The notes: generated from the sequence alone by a model not told the origin. A stretch of 64,000 bases of DNA from Vibrio fluminensis (GCF_015278125.1 NZ_JADILO010000002.1:124001-188000), one strand, 5' to 3'; shown: positions 10,467-18,954, counted from the stretch's first letter. Numbers and translations are program-made.

Positions 10467-10976
10467 ATGAACGAGACGTTGGTTCAAGGATTAGGGTTTG
10501 TAGCATTAGGTTTAAACCTATTCGCATCATCGACGACTAACGATAATCGTATGCGAGCAATAATTTGTCTCTCCTGTTTGACGTTCTCGATTCACTATAC
10601 CTTGCTTGGGGCTGTCGTGGCTGGGTTGAACTTATTAGTCAACTCGTTCCGCGCGCTAGTTTCAGTGAAATATAAAGGACTGAAAGTCTTTTACGTGTTC
10701 CTAGCAGTGCAGATTGCGATGAGTGTTTACTTCTACTCAGAGCCACGTGATGTGTTACCGGCGATTGCATCAATCATTAGTTGCTACGCGCTGTTTATTG
10801 CCGAAGGCATGCGAATGCGAATTGCCTTCCTGATTTGCACCTTAACTTGGATGGTCAATGCGATCTTGGTTGGCTCTTATGGTGGCTTACTCAACGATAT
10901 GTTTAACGCCACTATGCTCTCAATCACCATATTTAGGTTGAAAAAACAACAAAAAATACAAATACAGACAAATTAA
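10467..10976 (+). CDS. YgjV-family inner membrane protein
   Basis: The 169-aa product has about five or six hydrophobic segments and matches the Imp-YgjV family pattern (LGFVALGLNLFASSTTNDNRMR at the N-terminus; a central loop around KYKGLKVFYVF). The function of this family is unknown. The gene is divergent from the LysR regulator. Its last codons contain an A-rich run that partly matches the proposed SQ-regulon operator (see 10941-10954), about 100 bp before the TRAP binding protein gene. Confidence 0.8.
   Translation: MNETLVQGLGFVALGLNLFASSTTNDNRMRAIICLSCLTFSIHYTLLGAVVAGLNLLVNSFRALVSVKYKGLKVFYVFLAVQIAMSVYFYSEPRDVLPAIASIISCYALFIAEGMRMRIAFLICTLTWMVNAILVGSYGGLLNDMFNATMLSITIFRLKKQQKIQIQTN
10941..10954 (+). 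promoter_or_regulatory. Possible degenerate SQ-regulon operator
   Basis: The 14-base run AAAAAACAACAAAA is identical to the core of the 26-bp motif found upstream of tauE and yihU. It lies 100 bp upstream of the TRAP binding protein gene, in the same orientation as at yihU. It falls inside coding DNA (Lys-Lys-Gln-Gln codons of the ygjV-like gene) and is low in complexity, so the match may be chance. Confidence 0.25.
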
Positions 10977-10993
10977 TTCTCAATTAGTATCTA

Positions 10994-11029
10994 CGACTCT
11001 TTGCCCTAATAATCCTAACAAAAGAGTCG
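10994..11029 (+). terminator. Inverted repeat between ygjV-like gene and dctP
   Basis: A perfect 9-bp stem (CGACTCTTT / AAAGAGTCG) with an 18-base loop lies 18 bp after the ygjV-like gene and 25 bp before the dctP start. It may be a terminator for the upstream gene or an operator for the downstream one. There is no T-tract. Confidence 0.4.
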
Positions 11030-11054
11030 CACCAATAATGAATAAGGAAACAAC

Positions 11055-12104
11055 ATGAAGAAAACTCTACTGGGCCTTGCCACTGCACCTCTTCTTGCGG
11101 CGGGTGCTGCGAACGCTGCGGATTACAAACTAACAATCCCACACGTAACCACAGCAGATAGCTACAACCACCAATCGCTACTTGTATTGAAGAACTTTGT
11201 AGAGTCTCGCTCTAACGGTCAAATTCAAGTTGATATCTACCCAGCAGGTCAGCTATGTGCTAACGCAAAAGAGTGTATCGCTGGGGTTCAAGCAGGTATG
11301 TTCGATTACTTCCAAACTACAATTCCTGAGCTAGGCAGTTTCTGGCAACCAGTTGGTGCATTTGACCTTCCTTACTTGCTACCAAATGACCGCGTAGCAG
11401 AGTGTGTGTACGACAACGAACAACTTATTGCTGACGTGCGTAAAGAGCTAATGCAACGTGCGCCAAACGTGCGCCTAATGGCAGTATCAAACTCTGGTGG
11501 CTGGCGTAACATCGCAACCACTAAGAAAGAAGTAAAAACACCGGCTGATGTAGAAGGTCTAAAACTTCGTACCGTACCGGCAAAAACTCAGCAAGACCTT
11601 GTGAGAGCAATGGGCGGGGCACCAACACCAATCGCTTGGCCAGAAGTATACACAGCGCTTTCTACAGGCATGGTTGATGGTACTAAGAACGGTATCGTAG
11701 ATATCATCATGAACAAATTCCATGAAAGTATCGGTTACATGATCCTTGATGGTCACGGTTACATGGGCGGCGCTTGGGTATTCAACGACATGAAATTTAA
11801 GTCGTTCCCAGATGAGCTAAAACAAGTGGTCATCGATGGTATCGCGGCACAAAACCAGTACCTACGTTCATACCCTAAACACCGCGAATACGCAGCTTAT
11901 GAAGAATTCAAGAAAGCGGGCGGTAAAGTTTACAGCCCAACAGAAGCGGAAAAACAAGCATTTATTACGGCTGCGGCACCCGTTAAAGAAGAATTCTTGA
12001 AAGCGACAGGCGCTGAAGGTGAGAAATGGCTACAACGTTTTGAGAATGAAATCAAAACTTGTGAAGCGAAGATCCAAGCAGATTACGACATCCAATTTAA
12101 GTAA
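11055..12104 (+). CDS. TRAP transporter substrate-binding protein (DctP), paralogue 1
   Basis: The 349-aa product has a signal peptide (MKKTLLGLATAPLLAAGAANA). A DctP-fold domain follows, with the conserved LKLRTVPAKTQQDLVRAMGG and WPEVYTALSTGMVDGTKNGI segments. It is the periplasmic receptor of a TRAP transporter. It is clearly paralogous to the DctP at 41566-42612 (shared SNSGGWRN-like, FDLPYLLPNDRVAECVY and DGHGYMGGAWV segments), but no dctQM genes lie beside it. It presumably works with the DctQM pair encoded 28 kb away. Its neighbour, a sulfoquinovosidase, makes sulfoquinovosyl glycerol or SQ the likely ligand (inference). Confidence 0.85.
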   Translation: MKKTLLGLATAPLLAAGAANAADYKLTIPHVTTADSYNHQSLLVLKNFVESRSNGQIQVDIYPAGQLCANAKECIAGVQAGMFDYFQTTIPELGSFWQPVGAFDLPYLLPNDRVAECVYDNEQLIADVRKELMQRAPNVRLMAVSNSGGWRNIATTKKEVKTPADVEGLKLRTVPAKTQQDLVRAMGGAPTPIAWPEVYTALSTGMVDGTKNGIVDIIMNKFHESIGYMILDGHGYMGGAWVFNDMKFKSFPDELKQVVIDGIAAQNQYLRSYPKHREYAAYEEFKKAGGKVYSPTEAEKQAFITAAAPVKEEFLKATGAEGEKWLQRFENEIKTCEAKIQADYDIQFK

Positions 12105-12124
12105 TCAGCCCCTTATCTGACTCG

Positions 12125-12171
12125 ATTGACGCTGCAGCGGTGTTCACCAGCAATCTTATCGCAGCGTCAAT
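12125..12171 (+). terminator. 11-bp inverted repeat after dctP 1
   Basis: Perfect arms ATTGACGCTGC and GCAGCGTCAAT flank a 25-base loop, 20 bp after the dctP stop. It is probably an intercistronic stabiliser or partial terminator. Confidence 0.45.
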
Positions 12172-12206
12172 TCGTTAAGAGTAACAAATTTAATATATAC
12201 GCTAGC

Positions 12207-12260
12207 TAGGCGCAGCACACCTAAGGCTTTTTCCTCGGGTGAACACCCAAGTTGCGCCTA
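12207..12260 (+). promoter_or_regulatory. Nested inverted repeats in the yihQ leader
   Basis: Outer arms TAGGCGCA (12207-12214) and TGCGCCTA (12253-12260) enclose an inner hairpin GGGTG-AA-CACCC. The structure ends 30 bases before the chosen yihQ start and could be an operator or mRNA structure. Its function is unknown. Confidence 0.4.
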
Positions 12261-12290
12261 AATTTTATCTCTATTTCGGAAGCTGTTCGA

Positions 12291-14297
12291 ATGAAACTTA
12301 CCCAAACTCCATCAGGCTTTACTATTAGCCACAAAAACAGAACTGTATTTGAACACTCACAAGTTAGCCCTGCTTTGTACCTAGGTATTGGCCAAGGCAC
12401 TTTTGATATGTACCGCGGTAACTTTGATATTTCTGATTATGTGTCAGAGCGTTTACCGCTGAAGAAATTCGCGATCACAGAAAACTCAGATGATGTTGTG
12501 GTTACCTTTAGCCTAGATGGCGAAGCGGTACTTGAAGCGCGCATGTACGAAACGGCAGAGTCGCGTCTTAAAGTTGAATTCACAGCGCTTGATGAAAAAT
12601 ACAACCGTTTTTGGGCACGTGTATCGGCAACTGAGTCTGAGTCAGTGTACGGCTGTGGTGAGCAGTTAAGTTACTTAAACCTACGTGGCAAGAACTTCCC
12701 TCTATGGAGCTCTGAGCCGGGTGTTGGTCGTAACAAGAATACTTACACGACTTGGCAAGCAGACGTTAAAGACAAAGCGGGCGGCGACTACTACACCACA
12801 AACTACCCACAACCAACATTCGTTTCTGATAAGAAGTACTTCTGCCACTTAGAAACGCGTGCTTATGCAGATTTCGACTTTACTCACGCTGAGTACCACG
12901 AACTGCAATGTTGGAACATTCCAGAATATCTACTGTTTGATGCTGAAGAGTCATTCCCAGAGCTAATGACTAACATTACTGGCGTATTTGGTCGTCAACC
13001 AGCATTGCCTGAGTGGGTATACAACGGTGTGATCTTAGGTATCCAAGGCGGTACTGATATTACGATTGAAAAAGTTGAAGCAGCTAAAGCCGCTGGCGTT
13101 GAAGTTGCGGGTGCATGGTGTCAAGACTGGCAAGGCATCAAGATGACCTCATTTGGTAAGCGCCTACAGTGGGATTGGCAGTGGAATGCGGATCTTTACC
13201 CTGGTCTAGATACTAAGATTCACGAGCTAAAAGAGCAGGGCGTTCGCTTCCTAGGTTACATCAACCCTTACGTATTGGAAGACTTCCCGCTATACAACGA
13301 AGCGTTTGAAAAAGGCTACTTAGCAACTAAAGAAGACGGTTCAAAATACGTTGTCGACTTCGGTGAGTTTGACTGTGGTGTGGTTGACTTTACCAACCCT
13401 GAAGCATGTGAATGGTACAAAGGCGTTATCAAGCAAAACATGATCGATTTCGGTCTTGATGGCTGGATGGGCGACTTTGGTGAATACCTACCGACAGACT
13501 GTTCACTATACAACGGCGTAAGTGCTGAAATTGAGCATAACAAATGGCCGTACCGCTGGGCGAAAGTACAACATGAAGCGATTGAAGAAGCAGGCAAAAC
13601 AGACGATATCCTGTTCTTCATGCGCGCTGGTGGCACAGGCATTCAAGGCTACTGTCATGCGCTTTGGGCTGGTGACCAATCAGTGATCTGGGAAAAAGAT
13701 GACGGTCTTGCATCGGTTATTCCAGCTGCACTATCAGCGGGTCTAATGGGTAACGGTATCAGCCACAGCGATATCGGTGGTTACACTACGTTACACGGTA
13801 ACGTGCGTTCTAAAGAACTATTCCAACGTTGGGCTGAAATGGCGGCGTTTACACCAATTATGCGTAGCCATGAAGGCAACCGCCCTGGTGACAACCACCA
13901 ATTCGATACTGACGCAGAGACACTAGCGCACCTAGCGCGTATGACTAAGATTTACAAGCATCTTAAGCCGTACATCAAAGCTGCAGTTGAAGAGAACGCA
14001 ACCAAAGGTATGCCAGTACAACGCCCACTGTTCATGCACTACGAGCAAGACTCAGAAGCGTACCAAATTCAGTACCAATACCTGTTTGGTCGCGATTTGA
14101 TGGTTGCACCGGTTTACAACCAAGGCGAAACAGTGAAAGAGCTTTACCTACCAGAAGATGAGTGGGTTCATGTATGGACTGGTGAAACGTTCACAGGCGG
14201 TTGGATCAAGGTTGATGCGCCTATCGGTCAACCACCAGTATTCTTCCGCAAGCAAGCGCAAGATGCTGAGCTACTAGCGGCAATCAAGCAATTCTAA
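12291..14297 (+). CDS. yihQ: Sulfoquinovosidase, GH31 family (YihQ-type)
   Basis: I place the start at 12291 (668 aa, GGAAG site upstream); a longer frame begins at 12252 inside a hairpin. The enzyme hydrolyses alpha-sulfoquinovosides such as sulfoquinovosyl glycerol to SQ. The sulfonate-binding block known from E. coli YihQ is present (AWCQDWQGIKMTSFGKRLQW, with the Gln and the Arg/Trp pair). So is the nucleophile motif GWMGDFGEYLPTD (Asp395). The acid/base region FFMRAGGTGIQG and the SDIGGYTTL segment also match my recall of YihQ closely. No signal peptide is visible, so it is cytoplasmic and its glycoside substrate must be imported intact. It stands between dctP and dhaKL. Leucine codons are strongly biased to CTA, as in other highly expressed genes of this locus. 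Confidence 0.93.
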   Translation: MKLTQTPSGFTISHKNRTVFEHSQVSPALYLGIGQGTFDMYRGNFDISDYVSERLPLKKFAITENSDDVVVTFSLDGEAVLEARMYETAESRLKVEFTALDEKYNRFWARVSATESESVYGCGEQLSYLNLRGKNFPLWSSEPGVGRNKNTYTTWQADVKDKAGGDYYTTNYPQPTFVSDKKYFCHLETRAYADFDFTHAEYHELQCWNIPEYLLFDAEESFPELMTNITGVFGRQPALPEWVYNGVILGIQGGTDITIEKVEAAKAAGVEVAGAWCQDWQGIKMTSFGKRLQWDWQWNADLYPGLDTKIHELKEQGVRFLGYINPYVLEDFPLYNEAFEKGYLATKEDGSKYVVDFGEFDCGVVDFTNPEACEWYKGVIKQNMIDFGLDGWMGDFGEYLPTDCSLYNGVSAEIEHNKWPYRWAKVQHEAIEEAGKTDDILFFMRAGGTGIQGYCHALWAGDQSVIWEKDDGLASVIPAALSAGLMGNGISHSDIGGYTTLHGNVRSKELFQRWAEMAAFTPIMRSHEGNRPGDNHQFDTDAETLAHLARMTKIYKHLKPYIKAAVEENATKGMPVQRPLFMHYEQDSEAYQIQYQYLFGRDLMVAPVYNQGETVKELYLPEDEWVHVWTGETFTGGWIKVDAPIGQPPVFFRKQAQDAELLAAIKQF

Positions 14298-14304
14298 TTG
14301 ATGC

Positions 14305-14327
14305 TGGCTCAGGGTATTCCTGAGCCA
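14305..14327 (+). terminator. Hairpin between yihQ and dhaKL
   Basis: A perfect 9-bp stem TGGCTCAGG / CCTGAGCCA with loop GTATT starts 8 bp after the yihQ stop. Without a T-tract it is more likely an mRNA 3'-end stabiliser inside the operon. Confidence 0.55.
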
Positions 14328-14414
14328 CATTTCCAAACCAAAAAATAATAAGTGGCGCCCTCATCTTGACTGGGCTCTCCCCAAACTCGTTTGAACAAAA
14401 TTTCTGGAATAACT

Positions 14415-16037
14415 ATGGCTGACTTAATTCTAAATAATAAAGAGTCGTTCGTAATGGACTCAATCCAAGGCACTCTTTACACCTCTACGCTTGAAAACCT
14501 AACTTTCCTAGACTTTGAAAATGACATCAAAGTCGTTGCACGTAATGACTGGAGCAAAGAGAAAGTGGCACTAATTTGTGGTGGTGGCTCTGGTCACGAG
14601 CCAGCACACGCAGGCTTTGTTGGTAAAGGTATGCTAACTGCGGCGGTATGTGGCGACCTGTTTGCAGCACCAAGCGTGGACTCAGTGCTTAACGCGATTT
14701 TGCACGTAACAGGCGATGCAGGTTGTTTAGTGATCATCAAAAACTACACTGGCGACCGTCTGAATTTCGGTCTAGCGGTGGAAAAAGCGAAAGAGATGGG
14801 GCGCAAAGTTGACCTTATCGTTGTCGGTGATGATATCTCTATCCCTAATAACCCTCAGCCTCGCGGTATCGCAGGTACGCTATTTGTACAAAAAGTAGCG
14901 GGTTATGTGGCTGAAAACGGCGGCACGTTGGAAGAAGTGAAACAAGCGGCTCTTGATGCACACCAAAAAACAGCGTCTATCGGTGTGGCACTAACGAGCT
15001 GTTCACTACCGGGTGAAAGCAACGACCGTATCGCGCAAGGCAAAGCGGAGCTAGGTCTAGGCATCCACGGTGAAGCGGGTATCGAAACCATCGAGCTACC
15101 AAAAGCAAAAGATCTTGTTACCACTATGGTTAGCAAGTTACTAGAAGCGAAACCAACCACAGACAACGCGATTCTGCTTAATAACCTAGGTGGTCTATCT
15201 CCAATTGAGATGAACATTGTGGCTAAAGAAGTGATGGAATCAGAACTGGGTAAAAACACTAAGTTCATCGTAAGCGGCGCACTGATGACTGCGATCGACA
15301 TGAAAGGTTTCTCTATTTCGACCATTCAACTAACCGATGAAATCGCTAACGCATTGGTTTCTCCTGTTGAAACAGCAGCTTGGCCTGGTGCGGTAGCGCG
15401 TCGTGAAGTGCCAGTGACTAAGTGCGAAAACCAAATCGCGAAGAAAGCATTCACGCCTTCACACGATGAAGAAACGGCGTTAGTGCTAACTAAAGTGTGT
15501 CAGGCAATCATTGATATTGAAGGTGAGTTAAACCACCTAGACTCAATCGTGGGTGATGGCGACACCGGTTCTACATTTGCTGCGGGCGCACGCAAGGTTC
15601 TGGCTCAGCTAGAGGCTAACAACTTGCCATTACAAGATAAAGCTAAGTTGATGACAACCATCGCTGACTGCCTAACGTCAGTCATGGGTGGCTCTTCAGG
15701 CGTACTGCTTTCAATCATGTTTACAGCAGCAGGTCGCGACTTCGAGCAAAACGGTTCATTGCCACAAGCACTGCAAGCGGGTCTTGGTCAAATGATGGCT
15801 TACGGCGGCGCGAAACCGGGTGACCGTACGATGATCGATGCGTTACACCCAGCGCTAGAAGCGTGGGCTCAAGAAGGCTTTGTAGCCGCAATCGCAGCAG
15901 CAAAAGCGGGCGCAGAAGCGACCGTGACAATGACTAGTGCGAAAGCGGGCCGTTCTTCTTACCTAAACAGCGACAGCTTAAATGGCACTAAAGATCCAGG
16001 CGCATTCGCAGTAGAAACGGTATTCAGCCAGTTCTAA
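14415..16037 (+). CDS. dhaK: ATP-dependent dihydroxyacetone kinase (DhaK-DhaL fusion)
   Basis: The 540-aa single-chain kinase phosphorylates dihydroxyacetone to DHAP. The DhaK half has CGGGSGHEPAHAGFVG and the substrate-binding His218 in GLGIHGEAGIE. The DhaL half has the Mg-ATP motif VGDGDTGSTFAAGA and MGGSSGVL. I prefer the ATG at 14415 because the upstream in-frame start at 14391 lacks a good ribosome binding site. It sits between the sulfoquinovosidase and a GldA-type dehydrogenase. This suggests that glycerol released from sulfoquinovosyl glycerol is oxidised and then phosphorylated. Phosphorylation of other small ketoses is an alternative. Confidence 0.9.
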   Translation: MADLILNNKESFVMDSIQGTLYTSTLENLTFLDFENDIKVVARNDWSKEKVALICGGGSGHEPAHAGFVGKGMLTAAVCGDLFAAPSVDSVLNAILHVTGDAGCLVIIKNYTGDRLNFGLAVEKAKEMGRKVDLIVVGDDISIPNNPQPRGIAGTLFVQKVAGYVAENGGTLEEVKQAALDAHQKTASIGVALTSCSLPGESNDRIAQGKAELGLGIHGEAGIETIELPKAKDLVTTMVSKLLEAKPTTDNAILLNNLGGLSPIEMNIVAKEVMESELGKNTKFIVSGALMTAIDMKGFSISTIQLTDEIANALVSPVETAAWPGAVARREVPVTKCENQIAKKAFTPSHDEETALVLTKVCQAIIDIEGELNHLDSIVGDGDTGSTFAAGARKVLAQLEANNLPLQDKAKLMTTIADCLTSVMGGSSGVLLSIMFTAAGRDFEQNGSLPQALQAGLGQMMAYGGAKPGDRTMIDALHPALEAWAQEGFVAAIAAAKAGAEATVTMTSAKAGRSSYLNSDSLNGTKDPGAFAVETVFSQF

Positions 16038-16053
16038 TTGATAAGCCATTTCA

Positions 16054-16079
16054 GAGGGACACTATTGTGTGTGTCCCTC
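16054..16079 (+). other. Intercistronic hairpin between dhaKL and gldA
   Basis: Perfect arms GAGGGACAC and GTGTCCCTC flank an 8-base loop, 17 bp after the dhaKL stop. Every intercistronic gap in this part of the SQ locus carries such a hairpin. Confidence 0.5.
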
Positions 16080-16141
16080 CAATATCTCCAATAACGTCGC
16101 ACTAGTGACGAGAACCAGAATAAATTTAAAAGGATCCCATC

Positions 16142-17224
16142 ATGGATAACATCATCATCTCACCAAGCAAATACATCCAAGGCGAAGGCTCACTAGATAA
16201 CATCGGTAAATACGTATCGGTATTTGGTAAAAAACCTCTAGCAATCGCGGATAACTTCGTAATGGGTCTTGTGCGTGATCGCGCTGAAACCAGCATTGTT
16301 GGTGAAGGTCTAGAAGTTAACTTCAACACTTTCGGTGGCGAATGTAGCCGCGTTGAGATTGACCGTTTAATCGAAGTACGCAACGAGCAAGGCAATGATG
16401 TGATCATCGGCTTCGGTGGCGGTAAAACGCTAGATACAGCAAAAGCTGTGGCGTACTACGCAAAAGTGCCAGTGGTAATCGTACCGACTATCGCTTCAAC
16501 GGACGCACCAACATCTGCGCTAGCGGTAATCTACACGCCAGAAGGCGAGTTCAGCGAGTACCTACTGTTCCCACAAAACCCGAACATGGTGATCATGGAT
16601 ACGGGTATCATCGCAGCTGCGCCAGTACGTACACTTGTAGCTGGTATGGGTGATGCACTGTCAACTTACTTTGAAGCTCGCGCTAACGGTCTTTCAGGTA
16701 AAGCAACCATGGCTGGTGGCGCGCCAACACGTTCAGCTCAAGCACTGGCTAAGCTATGTTACGAAACCCTAATCGCTGATGGCGTGAAAGCAAAAGCAGC
16801 GGTTGAAAATGGCGTATCAACTAAAGCGGTTGAGAATATCATTGAAGCGAATACTTACCTATCGGGTATCGGTTTCGAAAGTTCAGGTCTTGCGGCTGCA
16901 CACGCGATTCACAACGGTCTAACTAAGCTTGAAGAGTGTCACCACCTACTACACGGTGAAAAAGTGGCGTTTGGTACACTAACTCAACTGGTACTAGAAA
17001 ACGCGGCACAAGCGGAAATCGAAGAAGTACTAAGCTTCTGCCGTTCTGTAGGTTTGCCAACCAACTTGCACCAAATGGGCGTGAAAGAACTTAATCTAGA
17101 GAAATTGATGGAAGTGGCAGAAGCATCATGTGCAGAAGGTGAAACTATCCATAACATGCCATTCCCAGTAACAGCGAAGTCTGTTTACGCAGCAATTCTA
17201 ACAGCGCATAAGCTAGGTCTATAA
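16142..17224 (+). CDS. gldA: Glycerol dehydrogenase family, iron/zinc-type (GldA-like)
   Basis: The 360-aa protein has the family's NAD motif FGGGKTLDTAKAVAYY. The three metal ligands are visible: Asp171 (MGDALSTYFEA), His254 (AAAHAIHNGL) and His271 (LLHGEKVAFG). GldA interconverts glycerol and dihydroxyacetone with NAD+ and also reduces hydroxyacetone to 1,2-propanediol. Both reactions make sense here. Glycerol would come from sulfoquinovosyl glycerol and feed DhaKL; hydroxyacetone would be the product of the proposed DHPS sulfolyase at 30472-33003. It ends the left half of the SQ locus and is followed by a strong terminator. Confidence 0.9.
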   Translation: MDNIIISPSKYIQGEGSLDNIGKYVSVFGKKPLAIADNFVMGLVRDRAETSIVGEGLEVNFNTFGGECSRVEIDRLIEVRNEQGNDVIIGFGGGKTLDTAKAVAYYAKVPVVIVPTIASTDAPTSALAVIYTPEGEFSEYLLFPQNPNMVIMDTGIIAAAPVRTLVAGMGDALSTYFEARANGLSGKATMAGGAPTRSAQALAKLCYETLIADGVKAKAAVENGVSTKAVENIIEANTYLSGIGFESSGLAAAHAIHNGLTKLEECHHLLHGEKVAFGTLTQLVLENAAQAEIEEVLSFCRSVGLPTNLHQMGVKELNLEKLMEVAEASCAEGETIHNMPFPVTAKSVYAAILTAHKLGL

Positions 17225-17276
17225 GCCTTCGTTCTACAGGGTATTGTCTCTGTAGATAAAGGTTTTTTCTGAGTGC

Positions 17277-17304
17277 AAACGGCTTCTAAGGAAGCCGTTT
17301 TTTA
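17277..17304 (+). terminator. Intrinsic terminator after gldA
   Basis: A 10-bp perfect stem (AAACGGCTTC / GAAGCCGTTT, loop TAAG) is followed by a run of T. It closes the dctP-yihQ-dhaKL-gldA transcription unit. A hairpin with the same arms recurs at 19636-19659 after the toxin gene. Confidence 0.9.
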
Positions 17305-17339
17305 TGGGTGGAATTTGGGGATTATTGGTTTTTCTTATT

Positions 17340-17430
17340 GGGACAGACACTTTAAGCCCTTAAGACTTTCTTATGGGGTTATCTGGAGTTGTTGCGGTGA
17401 TGATTGAGAAGGGGATTAAGGGACAGACAC
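17340..17430 (+). repeat. Two copies of the GGGACAGACAC motif
   Basis: GGGACAGACAC occurs at 17340-17350 and 17420-17430. Further copies with one allowed change (GGGACAGGCAC) are at 18355-18365, 21848-21858, 22676-22686 and 22711-22721, all on the plus strand. They are confined to the accessory segment and mostly followed by TTTAAG/CTTAAG-like bases. They look like a REP-type dispersed repeat. No transposase was found in the window. Confidence 0.6.
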
Positions 17431-17481
17431 TTCAAACCGGAGTGCGATTGGCGAATCTTTAGGAGAGATTTGGTATAACAA

Positions 17482-17679
17482 TGAGAACCCATTTCCTATT
17501 CTGGGAGGCGCTTTAACCAAGGAATTAAAAGCAAGGCCAAGAGTTTTGATAAGCTAAGAGGAATTGGTAGAGCAGGAACGTTACCTGATGGAAGGAATAT
17601 CAATATGCGATCAAATAGTAGTGGCGGAAGGCCCACTGTGGAGATACAAGATGGGAAAAAGAGAATCAAAATTAGGTAA
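17482..17679 (+). pseudogene. Orphan C-terminal tail of a polymorphic toxin
   Basis: An open frame without its own start runs to the stop at 17677-17679. It ends with FDKLRGIGRAGTLPDGRNIN, then RPTVEIQDGKKRIKIR. This type of ending is seen at the C-termini of large secreted polymorphic (RHS/contact-dependent) toxins. The upstream part is cut off by frame changes and a GGGACAGACAC repeat, so only about 65 codons remain. It directly precedes and overlaps a candidate immunity gene at 17651. Recognition is by pattern memory; a domain search would decide it. Confidence 0.5.
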
Positions 17680-18097
17680 AACTAATGATGTTCAAGAAAT
17701 TCAAAAATTTATATCTTGGGAACCGATACCAGACACACCGAGAAGAGTAATTTGTAATTCTCTTTCTGATGGAGATGAGGGACTATGTATTGAGTTGAGT
17801 GAATACTTTCTACCGAATGATGCTCAGAGCTCTGTACCAAGAAAATTGAGAATTAAGTTTGACGCTTTTATTGCATATCGAAATATAGATGAGAGCTATA
17901 GGCTACGTCTGTTAGAACAGAACCAAAATCGGGAAGTAAGTTTATTTATTGTGGAGAGTTCATATTGGCTAGATTGGCTGCAAAAAGAAAGTCATGGTTA
18001 TTATGAGGATCGGAAAGTTGTTCACTATCTCATAATGTCTATGAACGACTGTATTGATGTTCTGTCTGAGTTTGAACCTGATATAGAGATAGTGTAA
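17651..18097 (+). CDS. Hypothetical protein, candidate toxin-immunity protein
   Basis: From the ATG at 17651 (GGAG eight bases upstream) the product is 148 aa; an in-frame TTG at 17564 would add 29 residues. It is acidic, with no signal peptide, and has a region rich in aromatic residues (SSYWLDWLQKESHGYY). Its start lies inside the end of the toxin tail at 17482-17679, the usual toxin-immunity order. I recognise no family. The low GC content compared with the SQ genes points to horizontal origin. Confidence 0.6.
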   Translation: MGKRESKLGKTNDVQEIQKFISWEPIPDTPRRVICNSLSDGDEGLCIELSEYFLPNDAQSSVPRKLRIKFDAFIAYRNIDESYRLRLLEQNQNREVSLFIVESSYWLDWLQKESHGYYEDRKVVHYLIMSMNDCIDVLSEFEPDIEIV

Positions 18098-18450
18098 AGA
18101 GCTTTAATTTGTTGTTTTTCTTATTGTAATCTGATCCCGTACTTTTCATATTGTATTAAGTGTTTATTTATAACTGAACTTGTAAGCATCTCAATAATTG
18201 AGTGTTTTACTATATTTGAAGATAAACTATAGCTGAACTTTACAGTTAAAAACGACCACGGACTGTCATTCTGCACCTCAAGTAGAGCAAGCGATTATCT
18301 TTGCTAACGCGAGGAAATTTGAAGTTTACTGATGACTCAATCGAGGGGTTGCCGGGACAGACACTTTAAGCCTTAACCATATACACGCAATTGGAAAGGT
18401 GGAATGCGAGGTTCTGGTGTTCCAATATCCTCTTTGAAATAGAGCTTACT
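18098..18450. other. Intergenic, AT-rich, with one GGGACAGACAC motif
   Basis: The gap holds the repeat motif at 18355-18365. Just after it is a short frame without a start, ending with WKGGMRGSGVPISSLK and a stop near 18440. That could be another toxin-tail remnant before the next small gene, but it is too short to call. Confidence 0.35.
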
Positions 18451-18804
18451 ATGAAATTGACAGAGTTACATGATTGGGAAATTAGATGTGTTGAAGCTGA
18501 GCATGAATCGAAATCTGCAAATTTGTACATACATCACTCTGAAACGAGACGAAATTTGATTATACGCATACTTGGAATAAAACGCTTCTATGCATCAGAC
18601 ATGATGCTACAGAACGTTATTTTGGATGTGTTAATGTTGAAACCAAATTCGTCATCCGGTTATCTTGAACATTGTAAGAATCTATTGAATTTGGCTGATG
18701 TAACATTCGATAGAGATGACATTATATTCTATATTGAGCCTTCTGTTGGAGTTGAAATAGCTTGTCTATGCCATTCGGTAGAGTTGTCAGAAGTTTCGTC
18801 GTAG
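18451..18804 (+). CDS. Hypothetical protein, possibly a second immunity-type protein
   Basis: The 117-aa product from the ATG at 18451 (MKLTELHDWEIRCVEAEHES) is soluble and AT-rich in codons. A longer frame from 18391 exists, but its extra residues look non-coding. The start motif (ELHDWEIR) and size resemble small immunity-like proteins that sit behind toxin tails. I cannot name the family. It is followed by a copy of the structured repeat (18834-18954). Confidence 0.5.
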   Translation: MKLTELHDWEIRCVEAEHESKSANLYIHHSETRRNLIIRILGIKRFYASDMMLQNVILDVLMLKPNSSSGYLEHCKNLLNLADVTFDRDDIIFYIEPSVGVEIACLCHSVELSEVSS

Positions 18805-18833
18805 AAAACTATTGACGATAAATGCGAATACAT

Positions 18834-18954
18834 GGAGCTTTTGTTTCTCTGGTTTTGTCCGGTCGGTTTTAGGTGTTCCTGACACCGAAAACCTAAAAAT
18901 GCATCCTGAATTTTTGACTAGTGTATTAGTTATCTGAAGTTATTGCGGTAGTCA
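18834..18954 (+). repeat. Structured dispersed repeat, copy A (partial)
   Basis: This copy contains the two 3' hairpins of the family. The first has arms near GGTTTTAGGTGT and ACACCGAAAACC with one mismatch. The second is based on AAAAATGC and a pairing ATTTTT. It lacks the TTACTCTTTG hairpin seen in copies B, C and D, and is followed by a conserved tail (TATTAGTTATCTGAAGTTAT). Confidence 0.65.
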
